Below, one piece after another: positions 37,801 through 50,386 of a stretch of 64,000 nt of DNA. The notes below the pieces were generated by a model. That model was not told where the DNA came from, did no database searches, and saw only the letters and a program-made list of their open reading frames with translations. The stretch lies in the NCBI RefSeq assembly GCF_007655135.1, contig NC_045132.1, forward strand, positions 22,686,354 to 22,750,353. The letters run 5' to 3'. Every line of letters starts with the position of its first letter. Position 1 is the first letter of the stretch. This DNA comes from Punica granatum (lineage: Eukaryota > Streptophyta > Magnoliopsida > Myrtales > Lythraceae). A program made the position numbers and the translations under genes.

Positions 37801-39197
37801 GAATGAAAATTTGATAATTTACTGTAAATTGTAATTTTTTAGGATAATTTTCACTTATGAATTTTTTTTAATGGCTAAAGTCTATTCCAACAAAAATAAT
37901 ACTTCAAATTCATTCTACATTTTCATGCCATTACGACTCGATGCATCTTTCCTGCACAATTGTGCACGCATAGGTGTCTGCAAGAGATCCGCGTCAAGAG
38001 GGGATCGATCCTTTGACTTCTCTAAGTTTACAATTTGAGGGAAGTCGTTAAATTACAAAATTCAACATCAAGTTATATCAAGTTCATTTCAAAATTGGTC
38101 GAACAAATTATATCCCTCTAAGTTGGATTTATAGATTTGACGTATTTCACGTATATGATATACAAAGAATGGCCCTAATAGATCATAGAATAATGTATGC
38201 CTAATCAGGAAGAAAATTTATCTGGATTTCTAGAAGAGTAATATGCAGTTTGTCATCTCACCTTTGGTTCTCATTGCAAAGTGCTCCCTAACCTTTGAAA
38301 AATTACATGATACCACATGACCTATTAAAAATAAGCACCATACACTCTCGATTCAAATTCCGGCCACTTTTCTGGCCAAAACAAGTCACATGCATGTCAT
38401 GTGACTTTTTAAGGGTGGAAAAGTTTATAGATAATCGATTGAAGTGAATAAAAAATTTATTAAAAAAAAAAAAACCGAAGGTCAGGGGCATGGCGACACC
38501 ACCACCTCCGACTCCTCCATGACCATTCTCTCCTGGTCCACCTTCTCCTGAATGTCCTTACTCCTTACCGCCCCATTGCAAGAAATGTTGAACCACACAA
38601 GAAATTGAGATTCGGAGAATTAGAATGGGGAATCTCAGTAAATATTTTTCTAGTGATGCTGTTGCAATCATATGTATATACAAGAAGTCTCAATATAGAT
38701 ACAAGAGAGAATACAATCAGAATTGGCAAAAGGAAAAAAATTAAAGAGCAGATTACAAGAAGTATTATTATTCTTGGTTGAGTTGCAACTCCTATGATCT
38801 GAACATAATTTGTCGGATGACGATTCATGAGGAGAATCAGTTGGATAATCCTTCCTCCGGTTTGTTTTCTCAATAACCATAGCCAGAAATGCCATGAATA
38901 GATGGAGACTTGAGTTTCAAACCAACTGAACAGAAAATATCAACTAATGGTCACGTTGTTCCTCACTATTAAGTGCGCCGCGTGGGCCAAGAAAATTACG
39001 ATAAATATTTACCAGAAAGGCCACAGAAAGAGTTTTAATTTTGTAGAAAATAGTACACCAACTTATAATATAGGATATATATTTTCTGATTTTCCTTTTT
39101 GGTAATTTAGCAATTTCCCTTTTCTTTTTCTCCCCTAGTGGTGTTTGCAAAGTCAATCAAATCAAAGTCCAGATAAATTAATCAAAGAGAAGTGTCG

Positions 39198-39343
39198 TAC
39201 GGTGGCGCACATTCTTGTTTATTAACCAATAGATTCCGGGTTTGATACTCAAGTGGGACTACTCGTGCCTCATTATTAAATTTTTAGAATTTCTATTTCA
39301 TTGTATCAGACCTACGGACCTTTCTTGTAAGTAAAAAAAAAAA
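39198..39343 (+). mobile_element. SINE-like retroposon fragment, second copy
   Basis: GTGGCGCAC near the start resembles an A-box. GATTCCGGGTTTGATACTC resembles the GGTTCGANTCC B-box of tRNA-derived SINEs. The segment ends in TGTAAGT plus an A-run. It shares motif order with 6930-7023. No reliable target-site duplication was seen. Confidence 0.3.
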
Positions 39344-40619
39344 GTCCAGTGAAATGGTGAAACATAAACCATCGATTAGTTGGGATGTAGTTCCACACCA
39401 TATTTCAAAGTAGAAATAATAGAAATAAAATTTCTAGAATTATAGAAAACCATAGAGTTTTTTTTTAATGCTCAGAGTCCGAACTAATTCCTCAATAGGT
39501 CAATTTAAACATGTCTTCTACGACAAAACCAGCAAATTCATGAATTTCAAGGCTTTTCAAATGAGATTTAAATCTGAGATTTCAAAGAAATGAACAAATT
39601 TTCTTATCATAGTGACTCTTTTTTAGGTAGAGATTTTTGTTAACTTTCATTTTGAGAAAATGAAAATAAGCAGAGGTAAAAAAAAAAGGGTAAGAAAAAG
39701 AAAGAAATAATAGAGAAGCTGACACACAAAGAACATCTAGGGAAGGGAGAAAGAGAAACCCCACAAAGCAATGCAAAAAACTTTGGATAACCAGAGAATC
39801 AAAAAAGAAATAACAAAAGGAAGAACAGAATCATCAACCAAGTCTCTTAATTCCTATCTGTCCTTCATCAACAAAGTAAAGAATATATATACATTTACAT
39901 ATATATCAATAATAACCACTATATATATATATATATATTTACTTTTGTTTCCCCAATACTTTGCCCCTCATTATAATAATCAACACAAAAGCTAAAGTTG
40001 TGCAGTCCTTGTATTGAAGACTGGGGACACTCTCTCCCTCTCTCTCACCCTCTCAAAAACCTCAAAAAAAAAAATTTCTTTAAATTTTCAATATACATAT
40101 ATATATATATATTGCCATGATTTCATCACTACACTACTGTCTATTTATTTGCCCCCCACACCCACATGCCCAAAACTTTAATAAGCAAAACCATTCCTTA
40201 GCCTTGGAGTCCCCAAAGCCCTGTCAGAATCATCAAAACCATCAAAGAATGGAAGAATAGAAATTGCTATGTGAAGCTGTTTGTTTGGAGAAATTCAACA
40301 AAGAAGAAAGAAGAAGAAAGAGAATTGATCCTTCTTGGTTTGGCCGAATGGTGTCTGCTCAGCTCAAGGCATTGGAAATGGTGAGGTCACAGTGAGGATT
40401 TAGAAGAAAGGAGAGGAGACGACCCCAGTTGGTTCTTTTCTTCTGGGTCTGCTTAACATGGTCAGAGTGTGCCATTCGAGTTCTAGAAAATCTAGGAAGA
40501 TCAACATTAACAAATGTTGGTGTTGGCCTCCTCCTCCTTGTTCTTGTTCTTGTTCTCATGCAACAGAGATTTTCTTATTAGCAGCAAGGAAAACGACACG
40601 CAGAAGAAATTTCTCAGAT

Positions 40620-43600
40620 ATGGCTTTTCCCACTTCCTCTTCTTCTTCCAATCCTAGTCCTAGATGCTATGCTGATGACAAGATCTCATCGCGTTCGTCA
40701 TCATCGTCGTTCTCAATCATTCCCATTTTCGTCTGGTTCCTACTTGTCTCTTCCTCGGCCGTTCATCCTGCCTACGCCACGGAAACCGCTGGTTTCCGGG
40801 CCGAGAACCAGACATTCCGGCCAGGGGAAGAGCTCCAGAAGCTCAAGTACATCCGGGCCCGCCTCAGCAAGATCAACAAGCCTCCTGTCAAGACAATCCA
40901 GGCACTTCAAGATTCACTTCACCTCTGTTTTCCAAGTTCTACTACTACATATGCATTGTTGTTTGCTCCTTTCTCATTTCTCTCTCTCTCTGTTTTTTCT
41001 TTTCCCTCTCTTGTAATGTTTCAGAGTCCCGACGGGGATGTCATAGACTGCGTTTTATTACACCAGCAGCCGGCTTTCGATCATCCTCAGTTGAAAGGGA
41101 AGAAGCCATTGGTAAATCTCTTGCCTTCCTATATGTCCTGAAAAACTGCCGAGAAAACAAGAGCTTTGCTTCTAAATTTTTAATGATGTTTTGTCCTTCC
41201 CGAATGTGCGCAGGACCCGCCCGAGAGGCCGAAAGGGCACAGTCATCACAGAATGATCACAGAGAATTTTCAGCTGTGGAGCGCGTCGGGCGAGTCGTGC
41301 CCCGAGGGGACGATCCCAATCCGGAGAACGACCGAACAGGACATGCTGAGGGCTAGCTCGGTCAGGAAATTCGGCCGGAAAGTTGCAAGACACGTTCGAA
41401 GGGACACTTCTAGCAACGGCCACGAGGTAATTATATGCTCGAAAAACCGGATTCGATCGCCATAGATTTCTTCACCCGTAATTCCTCTGTCTTCTGAAAA
41501 CATAAGACACCATCTCTACGTTCTTCTGTCCCAGAAAAGGAACATAAAGTAGTCAACGAAACTATGTGAGATACAGACAAATGAGACTTCATGTCCCTTT
41601 GTTCTCTTTACTCTCCTTGTAATTCTCCTGTCCAGTCAATTCTCAAGTAACTTTAATGTTTCACTCGAACTTACCAAGTGTGACACCGGGATTGGATCGC
41701 GCAGCATGCAGTCGGGTATGTGAGCGGAGACCAGTACTACGGCGCGAAGGCAAGCATAAACGTGTGGGCCCCCCGGGTCTCGAACCAGTACGAGTTCAGC
41801 CTGTCGCAGATGTGGGTCATCTCGGGCTCGTTTGGCGACGACCTCAATACCATCGAGGCCGGGTGGCAGGCAAGTTGAACTGCTCTCTCCATTTGACCAT
41901 CTTCTTCCATGATCAATGCGTAAGCTGTGCATGACATTTCAGGACAGGATGATTTATTGTCCAAACATTGTTTTTGGTATGGAAGAGCTGTCAATTGCAG
42001 AAATCCATCAGCTTTCCTGATATTATTATTCATACGAATTTCAACTAATCATTATTATCTACTGCCCCATTCAAAAGAAGTTATTGTGGCTCAACTACTT
42101 TCTAAGTCAGAAGACTCAGAACACGAGATGTTTTTACCTTACTAACCGAGACTAATTCTCCATCAGACATCGGTTTTTTTTTTTTTACTCGTTTCTATTG
42201 TTCATAATTGGTTTTTCTTTTCCCGCACTGCAGGTTAGTCCGGAACTATACGGGGACAGCTATCCGAGATTCTTCACTTACTGGACGGTAAGTATCGTTG
42301 TAAAATTCCCATTCAGACTGAGTGAATCGCAACTTTCAGACCCACATATGGGGCGGCTCATATTATAATTCAATTATTGAATTTCATTTCTTCATGAAAG
42401 CTAACTAGTCCATTTGATGACTGCAGACGGATGCATACCAGACGACGGGATGCTATAACCTGTTATGCTCGGGTTTCGTTCAGACAAACAGCCGGATAGC
42501 CATCGGAGCGGCTATCTCCCCGACATCTTCCTACAATGGAGGACAATTCGACATCAGCATATTGGTTTGGAAGGTAATTAATTTTTCCTTAATCAACAAG
42601 TTGATGACTACATATTTTAGATAACTATTGTTTACATTTAAAAGAACCCTTTTTCTTCCAATTAAAACACATAATATAAGATAATTCTTAGTTATCATTA
42701 ATTATATGATGAATTTGCGATTAATATAAAATTCTAATGAGTGTAAAGGTATTCTTTCCTTACAAGGTACATTTGCTAGCTATAATTATTCAGCCACAAC
42801 CGAGAGCAATTAGTGGGGTTCAATGGGTTCTATGCTTTCACACATAATGGAGCTTTTGCACGGGTGGCTTTTATCATTATCCAGTCATTAATTAGCTCGG
42901 TTCAAGTTGCAATTTTAATATTAAGAGTCGGGCGAACGGCGAGGTATTTATAGGGTCCGCTTTGCAGTTCGAAACTGAGCAGAATAGGATATGAAAGATG
43001 GAGAGATATTTAGAAACAAATGTCCAAATCATTCCTTCACCCAACCCGAACCTTTTACCATGAAATGGAAGGGAATATGAGAAAGAAGACGAGGGGGTGT
43101 CCGGAACGAATCGAGGAACAGTTGCTTTCGATTCGATTCGAAAGGGAGAGGGAGGGGGACGCATTAGTTGAAAGGCATGCACCAACCAACAAGACAAGCT
43201 TGCACGTAAAGCACAATAGGATAGAATAGAAGAGGCCCAAGGCAATGTTTGTGTCTGAGCTATTACACTGTCATGCGCCACTTTGAGACATATTGCCGCG
43301 CGTGCGCCTTCGAATTGGAATAATGACTCTGATCATTTCCACTTTGTTCCCTTTATGCTCTCCTTAAATTTCCCTCCCCAAATCTTCCCCCTTCAAGACA
43401 TAATTTTGATATTTGAGACTTTAGCTAGTGTGTAATCGTGTATTTTGTAGCGTCAGTATGTACGGTAAGATCGACAATATTGTCTATTAGATGATTATAC
43501 TAAATTCCACTTCCAGTCGAGACAGTCGTCTTTACTTAAAAAAAAAAAGAAAAATAAAAAAAATGAGAGAGAGAGTAAATCTTCTGTAATCTCTCTTATT

Positions 43601-44275
43601 CTCGGTCGACGACGATGATGGTCGGCTCGTTTTCCCTTGCACTAATTAGTCATACCTAGAGGACTTAATTCATCTTTCCCCATTTGGTCCCTATGTTTTG
43701 GCAATATATATTCTGATATTATATTTAACTTGGAAGGCATGCACATGGGCTGCACATAATAGGAAGCTTCATGCATGGATTCTTTTTGCATATTAAAGCT
43801 TATTTAGTGCTTGGATTTGATTTGAGTGCAAAAGAAGCATTTCCATTACAAAGTTGTTGATGAGAGATTCTTTGCTTATTCCATATGATATGTTTAGGAT
43901 CCAAAGCATGGGAACTGGTGGCTCGAATTTGGATCCGGCATCCTCGTCGGATACTGGCCCTCATTCCTCTTCACCCACCTTAGGGACCACGCGAGCATGG
44001 TGCAGTTCGGCGGCGAGGTCGTGAACTCCCGGTCATCCAGCTCTCACACATCGACCCAGATGGGCAGCGGCCATTTCGCGGGCGAAGGTTTTGGGAAGGC
44101 TTCCTACTTCCGGAACCTGCAGATTGTCGACTGGGACAACAACCTGATCCCATTGCCGAACCTCCGGGTCCTAGCGGATCACCCGAACTGCTACGACATA
44201 CAAGGAGGGATCAACCGGGTCTGGGGAAATTACTTCTACTACGGAGGGCCGGGGCGAAACGTAAGGTGTCCTTAA
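40620..44275 (+). CDS. Neprosin / DUF239 family peptidase (carboxyl-terminal peptidase-like)
   Basis: Seven exons, all phase 0: 40620-40901, 41025-41111, 41214-41426, 41705-41869, 42234-42287, 42427-42573 and 43898-44275; 441 aa. A Ser-rich start and a hydrophobic segment (IIPIFVWFLLVSSSAVHPAYA) form a signal peptide or anchor. Next come the neprosin activation-peptide domain (to about residue 140, with QSPDGDVIDCV) and the DUF239 catalytic domain (about 195-441). Family knowledge: pitcher-plant neprosin is a prolyl endopeptidase with a Glu pair, E188 and E297. Here E245 (NTIEAGWQ) and E356 (QFGGEV) have almost the same spacing, 111 versus 109, so the active site looks complete. The cellular role of land-plant members is unknown. 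An upstream in-frame ATG (40458) would add 54 residues, but 40620 puts the signal peptide nearer the N-terminus. Introns 1 and 4 have GC donors. Confidence 0.93.
40902..41024 (+). other. GC-AG intron 1 of the DUF239 gene, in frame and stop-free
   Basis: Splicing VKTIQ to SPDGDVIDCV, the family's conserved path, needs a donor after CAG at 40901, where the sequence is GCACTT. The intron is 123 nt, a multiple of three, and contains no stop in frame. Retention would therefore insert 41 mostly hydrophobic residues without truncation. Confidence 0.7.
41870..42233 (+). other. GC-AG intron 4 of the DUF239 gene
   Basis: The conserved EAGWQ/VSPELYGD junction falls at CAG/GCAAGT, the exact consensus for GC-type donors, with the acceptor CACTGCAG at 42233. 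No GT donor nearby would keep both the frame and the motif. Confidence 0.85.
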
Positions 44276-47200
44276 AAATTAGGGTCGACGCGTACGTACA
44301 GGATGAAAATTAAATTCTTTGGTTTTCCAGTAATTTCTCATGAATTTTTTTCCCTCAAAATGTATAAGTTTTATTCCTTTTGTAAATTTTTTTTCCCTTA
44401 ATCTTATTGGTGGTTTGGGCTTCGTCTCGAGATCTTTTAAATGATCAAAGTGTGGGATTTTACTCTTTTTTATTTTTAGCTAATTGGTGTTAAATTACAC
44501 CACCTTTCTAGGGTCTAATGTATATTTTTTTGGGGGGAGGAAATTAAAATGAATTAATAGTGAATATATTCTACCGTTTGTGACGTTGGTTTATTGTCCC
44601 TATCAACAAAAAAATTCACTAATTTTAGGTTCATCTTAAAATATAATTGGAAGGCTGGTGATTAAGACGATATAAATGCTATGGACAGAGTATAGAAAGA
44701 CAATCCCTTTAAACTTTTAGTAGAATGCATGAAAATTTTTGATATTTTTATTTTATCATGTGACATTCTTATTTTATCATGTGACGTGACAAAATATTAA
44801 TAAAATATTATAAAAAAAATAGATGAATGAGTTTGTTAAAAGTTAAATGTGCAATAATGGGCTATGGATTCGTGCAATTAAATGGTTGGTTGATTTTTTA
44901 TTATCACATCAATATATATGACGAATATGATTATTTTAAAATTTTGTCAGACCACACCAGCTTCAATATCTAAGAATAATTGATTCTTCTGAATCATGTC
45001 GAGTTCCCCTTCTTGCTATATCAGAAGAATTATTACTTTTAATAAGTAAATAATTGTTTTTATAAAGATTCCATTTTAGGAATCGAGGAATTCTTCATGA
45101 TCTATCAGAATTTTGAATGTGTAAAATTAATGCACATATAATTAATCGAGGATGGGGCAGCTAGCGTTTCGTCGGGGTTACGTTGATCAAACCTGAATTA
45201 AATAATTTCACCAACTTCAACTAATTAATTAATGCAAAAGTTGTGGGCATCATCAATTATATCATGCACGTCTAATATATTCTTTTCTTATTTTTTTTTC
45301 TGGCTGAATAATAAAGAATGTAATACAACTCGGATACTGTCGGGACCCCTTGGAATTGGATATGCCGCAGTCCGCATGCAATTTATTGTCTTGCAGCTTC
45401 TTAAACTAATTATCATAAGCTAATTATTTATTTGTCAAAAGAATAATTAGATAGCTGTACGTAGGTCCAAATTAACTTAAATATGCAGTTTTAGGTTCAA
45501 TTCTCTCGTAAAAATCAACACCAAATTTTTCTTATTATAATGGATCGGAAGCTTCAATATACCAAATTTTTTTCATTTGGCAAACGAGAATTAACCTTGA
45601 CTCGAACCCTTTCTCTTTAAATCCCTCCATCCACAGTCTTTGAACCGAGCATCTCGACCAATATAAAAAAACTCTCATAAAATTAATGTAATGCACGGAG
45701 GCTTTCATAAAAGCAAGCCAAAGAAATAAAAAAAAAATGCGAAGACTTACACTAATGTCCGTATAAACTAATTAGATTCCGTACGTTGGAAAGTAAATTA
45801 ATCTCAGCCAATAGGTTTAGGTTGATGACATCAATCTCCATAGTCTCATTGGGAAAAGAAAGAAAAAAAAAAAACAATGGAGTTCCATAAATCATTAAAT
45901 TGAAGTCAAACCTTGCATGTATATATAGAATGTAAAGTCTGAATTAGAAGCGCAAGCGGGTGCGTCGGACTTGGATCAAACTATAGAAATATTTATAAGA
46001 AAAACCAAATCAGACGAGCTGACTTTATAGCTATATCCATGTGTATTATTAAACCTAACAACTGTCACAGAATCAACTGAATTGAATATGACATGGTCTC
46101 GACATGTAAGGACGACCAACATAAGCTCCTTGGACGATCTAACAGCTAAATTTATCACTTGCTTTCGGACTTGTTAATTGCGTGGGGAGTTTTACATTAA
46201 TATAGCTGTTGGATGAGTGCATAATCGGTTGGCTGCTGTGCCTCCTGATGGCAGAGGCGTTTGAGTTCCTCAGGTAACACTCGCGAATTACCACAGTCGA
46301 TTAGGGATTAGACGTGTTTAGGGTGTAAACACCGAAATTTCAGACGACATTTGAGCTATAAGTTCGAGTGGAGTTGGATAGTATGCTGAGGGGACCGCAA
46401 TCTTTATGGCATGAGTGGTGCAATAAGTGCAGATATACCCCCGAAATGTCGATGTGATCGATGGTGATAGATGATTGAGAGGGAATAGCATGATAATGGC
46501 ATGGCATGCCAGTCCCAACTGTTGCCATTAAATGAATTAGATAGATGGATTACAGTCGATTCGAAGAACAATTGTTTCATGCGCTTTCGGGTATTTATAA
46601 CTCGTGATCATCATGTAACACAAGATTTTGGCCCGCCGGAGAAAACCGTGAGTTACACAGATCTGATGGTTCGTAATTGTTATGGCCTAATGCTTTTAAG
46701 GCGTGCCTAATGTTTTTCAATGAAAGCCCAATGGGCCAAAACAGTATCTGACCAATTGATGCAAATAAGGCTGCTTATAATGTGTTAATGGCTTCATTAG
46801 ACCGCTAATCGATATCGGGTTGTCGAATATTTCATCGAAGAACTGAACTAAACTACCGGAAAATATCAAAGTACCATTGAGAATTACAATTGAAAAAACT
46901 GCTATTGAAATCAAATGGCGATGAAAGTTCGATGAGAAGTAAAACTCCCGACATCTGAAGAACAAGGGGATCAGGGAGAATTGTCATTCCTAATAGATTC
47001 GGTTGATAGTGATAATCCCAACATCAGCAATTGCCGATATAACTCTACAAGGAGGCATTCTCCTATAAGATCATGGCTGTCACGAGCTAGAGTAAAACAT
47101 CAAGACACCAGTGCCTGGTACCGAAACATTTACGAGTTGTCTTCGCTCGAGCAGAACAATATGCAGGATTCTCCTTCGATAATGCTATGCCATTCTGAGA

Positions 47201-47305
47201 AAACTCGGGGGTAGGACATTCATTATTACAAGAAAAGAAAAGCAAAGGAACCTCTTCAGTCGATTCATGTGTAACTCGCTTCAAAAGAAATGTCAAAGTT
47301 CGAAC
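44276..47305. other. Intergenic spacer between the DUF239 and PPR genes
   Basis: AT-rich, no recognisable gene, transposon end or RNA gene. The two flanking genes converge here, so both 3' UTRs lie in this stretch. Short open frames at 46.3-47.2 kb resemble no family I know. Confidence 0.5.
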
Positions 47306-49146
47306 TCACTCCACGCATATCACATCAAGCAGCTTCTTGGTTGCCTCCGTTATTTCCACGTTCTCCATCTTTAGCCGCCGGCGCATCACAGGGCTCGTCC
47401 TTCCTGCTGCAGCATAGGTTCTTATCAATGATTCAAACACTTCGGCCCCCACCTCATCAACAGCCTTCTTCAGAATCTCGACGAACTCTTCAGCACCATC
47501 AACATCCTTCTCTCTCTCAAAATGCCCCATCAGAGTCCGAACAGTCTCAGGAGGTGGAACCCACTTCTTGCCGTCCCCTCTACCTATCGATACTGCATTG
47601 GCAATACATTCAACTGCTGATTTTATCTGCCCGTTTTGCATATAGTACTCCGAGAAGATCTCCCAGGTCTTAGCATTAGGCTTGGCCCCTCTCCTACGGG
47701 CTTGCTCCTTGAGATCTTCAGCCTTCTCCAACTTCCCTTCTTTAGTATAGGCTCCTATCAGAGCGTTTGCAATGCGAATATCATAGTTTGGGTTCCCAGA
47801 TTCCCATTCTCTGAAGCATTTCTCAGCACCGGGTAGATCTTTCAACTTAACCAGGGTCTGAATCATGTTGAGGTAGCTAATGTTGCCAGTTTTTGGAAAA
47901 GCCAGCCTCAAGGAACGCCAAACTCGATAAACCTCAAGCAAGTTCCCTGTCCGCCCATACAGCGTTATGAGAAAATGGTAAGCCGAGAGATCTTTACATG
48001 CATTTATCTTCTCCAGCTCCTTAAGAGCCTGCTCCACCTTCTCGGGCATGCCTGCATCAGCATATATCGAGGCTAAGTTGCTATAAGTTGTCCAATCTGC
48101 AGTAACTCGACCAAACTTCTTCATCTCTTCGACAACCCTTTCAACCCCAGAAATGTCGTTCATAGCAGCAAGGGCCCTCATCCATACATTGTAGGTGTAA
48201 CTGTCAGGCGATATTTGTGCAGACTTCATTTCCTGTATCAATGTCGGAACATTCTCAGGTTGTCCCATCTTGGTGTAAAGGGTCATCAGGCTGTTGTATG
48301 GCATAGATGTCAACTCCAAGTTGAGTTCTTTCATCTTCTCCAACAGATCTTCAGCTTCTTCAGTCATCAATTCCTTGCAGTAGCAGTTCAGGAGGGCCCC
48401 GTACGTCAGGTGGTTTTTTGACGTCTCAGGCAGATTTACGAAGTAGCTCTCAGCAGCTGCAATTCCCCGAGCTTTGGCGAGCAAATCAAGATGTATAGCC
48501 TGATCACTCACTGTCTTGTTCATGCCCCTTTCCGTCATAGCCTGAGACAGCTGCAATCGAGAAACTTCATAACTAACAGCTCAACACAGATCGAAACAAC
48601 AAAAGATATAACATTTTGACTTCGCCCCAAACAATCGGAGCACACTCTAGACATTCGATGCGATATTATCGACAATGTTTAACTCAGTTCCTGCTTAATT
48701 AAGCAATCAAATAATGCCCGAGAAAGTCGTGGAAGGATCGAAATGGCGATCTCCAATGGTCTCAATCACTCACATACTCTACTTAGGTTTCAGCTCAGTC
48801 TCACATAGATGCATTGCTCTGCTGATCAAAGTTCTACCATGAACAAATCACATCAAGGAGCTCGAAAACTGGGAAAGTCAGATTCAGACACACTCAAAGA
48901 TCACGGAGCTCCGGCAAGCACCTTCAAGGCAGGGTAGTAGAGGCCGCGCTCGCGGAGCTTCCTAAGAGTGTCGCCGACCTCCCATTTGTAGACCCGCTTG
49001 GAGCTCTTGAGGAACTGGTTCAGGTTCTGCCGGACGCTGACCTCCGAGGTCCCTTCCTTGAACAGCCTATGAAACAGCGCCTCCTCCAAGTACTTCTTGG
49101 ACCGCCTCGCTATGTTCTTCGTCCGCCCTAACGGCTGAAACGCCAT
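47306..49146 (-). CDS. P-class pentatricopeptide repeat protein, At1g60770-like
   Basis: PPR proteins bind organellar RNA through tandem 35-residue helical hairpins; this group is predicted to be mitochondrial. Two exons, complement of 48922-49146 and 47306-48550, with a GT-AG intron at 48551-48921, encode 489 aa, about the length of At1g60770. The N-terminus (residues 1-75) is basic and holds ARRSKKYLEEALFHRLFKEG and WEVGDTLRKLRERGLYYPAL. About nine PPR motifs follow, among them LTYGALLNCYCKELMTEEA, MPYNSLMTLYTKMGQPENV, YTYNVWMRALAAMNDISGV and TTYSNLASIYADAGMPEKV. The C-terminus has MRRRLKMENVEITEATKKLL. There is no DYW or E domain, so no editing enzyme activity is expected. The specific RNA target is unknown. 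It diverges from the alpha/beta-hydrolase gene, and its promoter has telo-box and site II motifs. Confidence 0.95.
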
Positions 49147-50386
49147 TTCCCCGTCCCTCTCGCGCTAGGCTCCGCTCCGTCGGAAGGGTTTAAAGGGCGG
49201 GGCTTGCTTGCTCCTCGTCGACAGATTCAAAAACCCTACCGCTGCTCCGCTCTCCTTCCCGAAGGAGACGGTGGGGGAACTGGAGGGAGCTTAATTTGGG
49301 CTGGGCCGGCTGATTCATGGGACTCAGCCCATTGATAAATGGGCCTAATGGGCCCAGTACAGGCCCAACACAGCATACTTAACGCACGTTCTTAAGGTGG
49401 GAAAAGTTAATAGCGTATGCATGATTAGTCAAATGACGTGATTGACTTGGCCGACATTATTCCTTTTGCTCCATGGTAAAACACACGTCTGCAATCCTCT
49501 GGAAGGTTCCCCACGCGGCCCAAGACTTTTTGAGGTGGTCCACACGAGAGATTCGTGGCCAAGGCACTTGTACTATTCGGATACCGACTTCGCACCGATC
49601 CTGACATAATATTTTCGAATCATTAGATAAAGAAAGGCCAGGGGACACGGACTGATCCATTTGTTTCTCGGTTTTCTATGGAGTATGGGGGTCGATAGGG
49701 TGTGGAGCTGCAGCTTGAACTGAGAAAACATTATCCGATCGTTCGGGTATTAAGAATATGGGCATTTAATATTAGCCATGTTTGGATTATTATTACTAGA
49801 GGGGGCCAGGCAAGGTAAGGGCTACGTGATTAATAACGGGATAGGGTTGACTATGTTCTTTTCTCTGGGTCTAGAAAGAAACGCCCAGAAGGACATGGAG
49901 AAGAAGATTCGGCATCATCTGAAGACGCCATTGCTGGTTTACTAAGAAATGCCCGCACTGAGTAAATGGCAAATGGAGGAGAAACAAAGGACGAGGTGGT
50001 TTGGCACCATGTGGACCCACCGGGCCCCACCCAGTATGGCTAGACTTGTGGAAAGCGGTTATCTCTATAACACGTGTCTCCATCGCCAGTCACCAGAATC
50101 GGGTGAATTCCCGGTAGGGCCTCCGATTGGCTGCGGAGTTGCTGCTGGGCGAGAAAATCGTGGTGGGAGGAGGAGGAGGACACCAACAAGAACAAGAATC
50201 CACCATTTTCAAGCTCGGCAGAAGATACCCTTCTAGCTTTTCGACTGTCTGATATAAAAATGGAACATTTTTCTTGATGAAGAGAGAAAGAGAGAGATTG
50301 AGTAACGGAGCTGTCTTCATTGCGGAGACCCTCTCTTCAGTTCTTTTTCTCTCCGAGCTTGCAGGAGGAGGAGGTGGAGGGCGAAG
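49147..50386. other. Divergent intergenic region between PPR and alpha/beta-hydrolase genes
   Basis: It carries the promoters of two genes transcribed away from each other over 1.24 kb. The PPR-proximal third has the site II cluster and telo-box. The hydrolase-proximal end has a GGA-rich run (50165-50180) and a GA-rich leader just before the ATG at 50387. No other gene is evident. Confidence 0.6.
49229..49367 (-). promoter_or_regulatory. PPR gene promoter: telo-box plus site II elements
   Basis: A telo-box (AAACCCTA within 49229-49238) lies about 85 bp upstream of the PPR start. TGGGCT/TGGGCC/GGCCCA elements follow at about 49297-49307, 49326-49331, 49340-49345, 49349-49356 and 49361-49366. 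The combination of telo-box and site II (TCP targets) is established for plant nuclear genes serving mitochondria and ribosomes, which suits a mitochondrial PPR protein. Confidence 0.65.

Larger units (their letters stand above)
29501..40450. other. 11-kb intergenic spacer between GWD1 and the DUF239 gene
   Basis: No recognisable gene. The first few hundred bases are probably GWD1 3' UTR. Contents: an 89-bp tandem duplication (31263-31439) followed by CAT/ATC units; TA microsatellites (31803-31829, 32338-32357, 32899-32928 joined to a TG run to about 32943, 39918-39939, 40092-40111); a MITE (34620-34807); and a SINE-like segment (39198-39343). A stretch at 38235-38430 has wording seen in transposon terminal repeats but no partner arm was found. 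The segments 36.5-38.0 kb and 35.0-36.4 kb are AT-rich with nothing recognisable. Confidence 0.6.

Noticed and set aside
38235..38430. Wording like the terminal repeat of a Mutator-type element
   Set aside because: No matching inverted arm or target duplication could be found nearby.
38565..38895. Minus-strand frames that suggested a retrotransposon gag
   Set aside because: No recognisable gag, protease or polymerase motif; the resemblance was only to AT-rich leader sequence.
42892..43281. A 129-codon minus-strand frame within intron 6 of the DUF239 gene
   Set aside because: No similarity to a known family and no splice or promoter context; likely chance.
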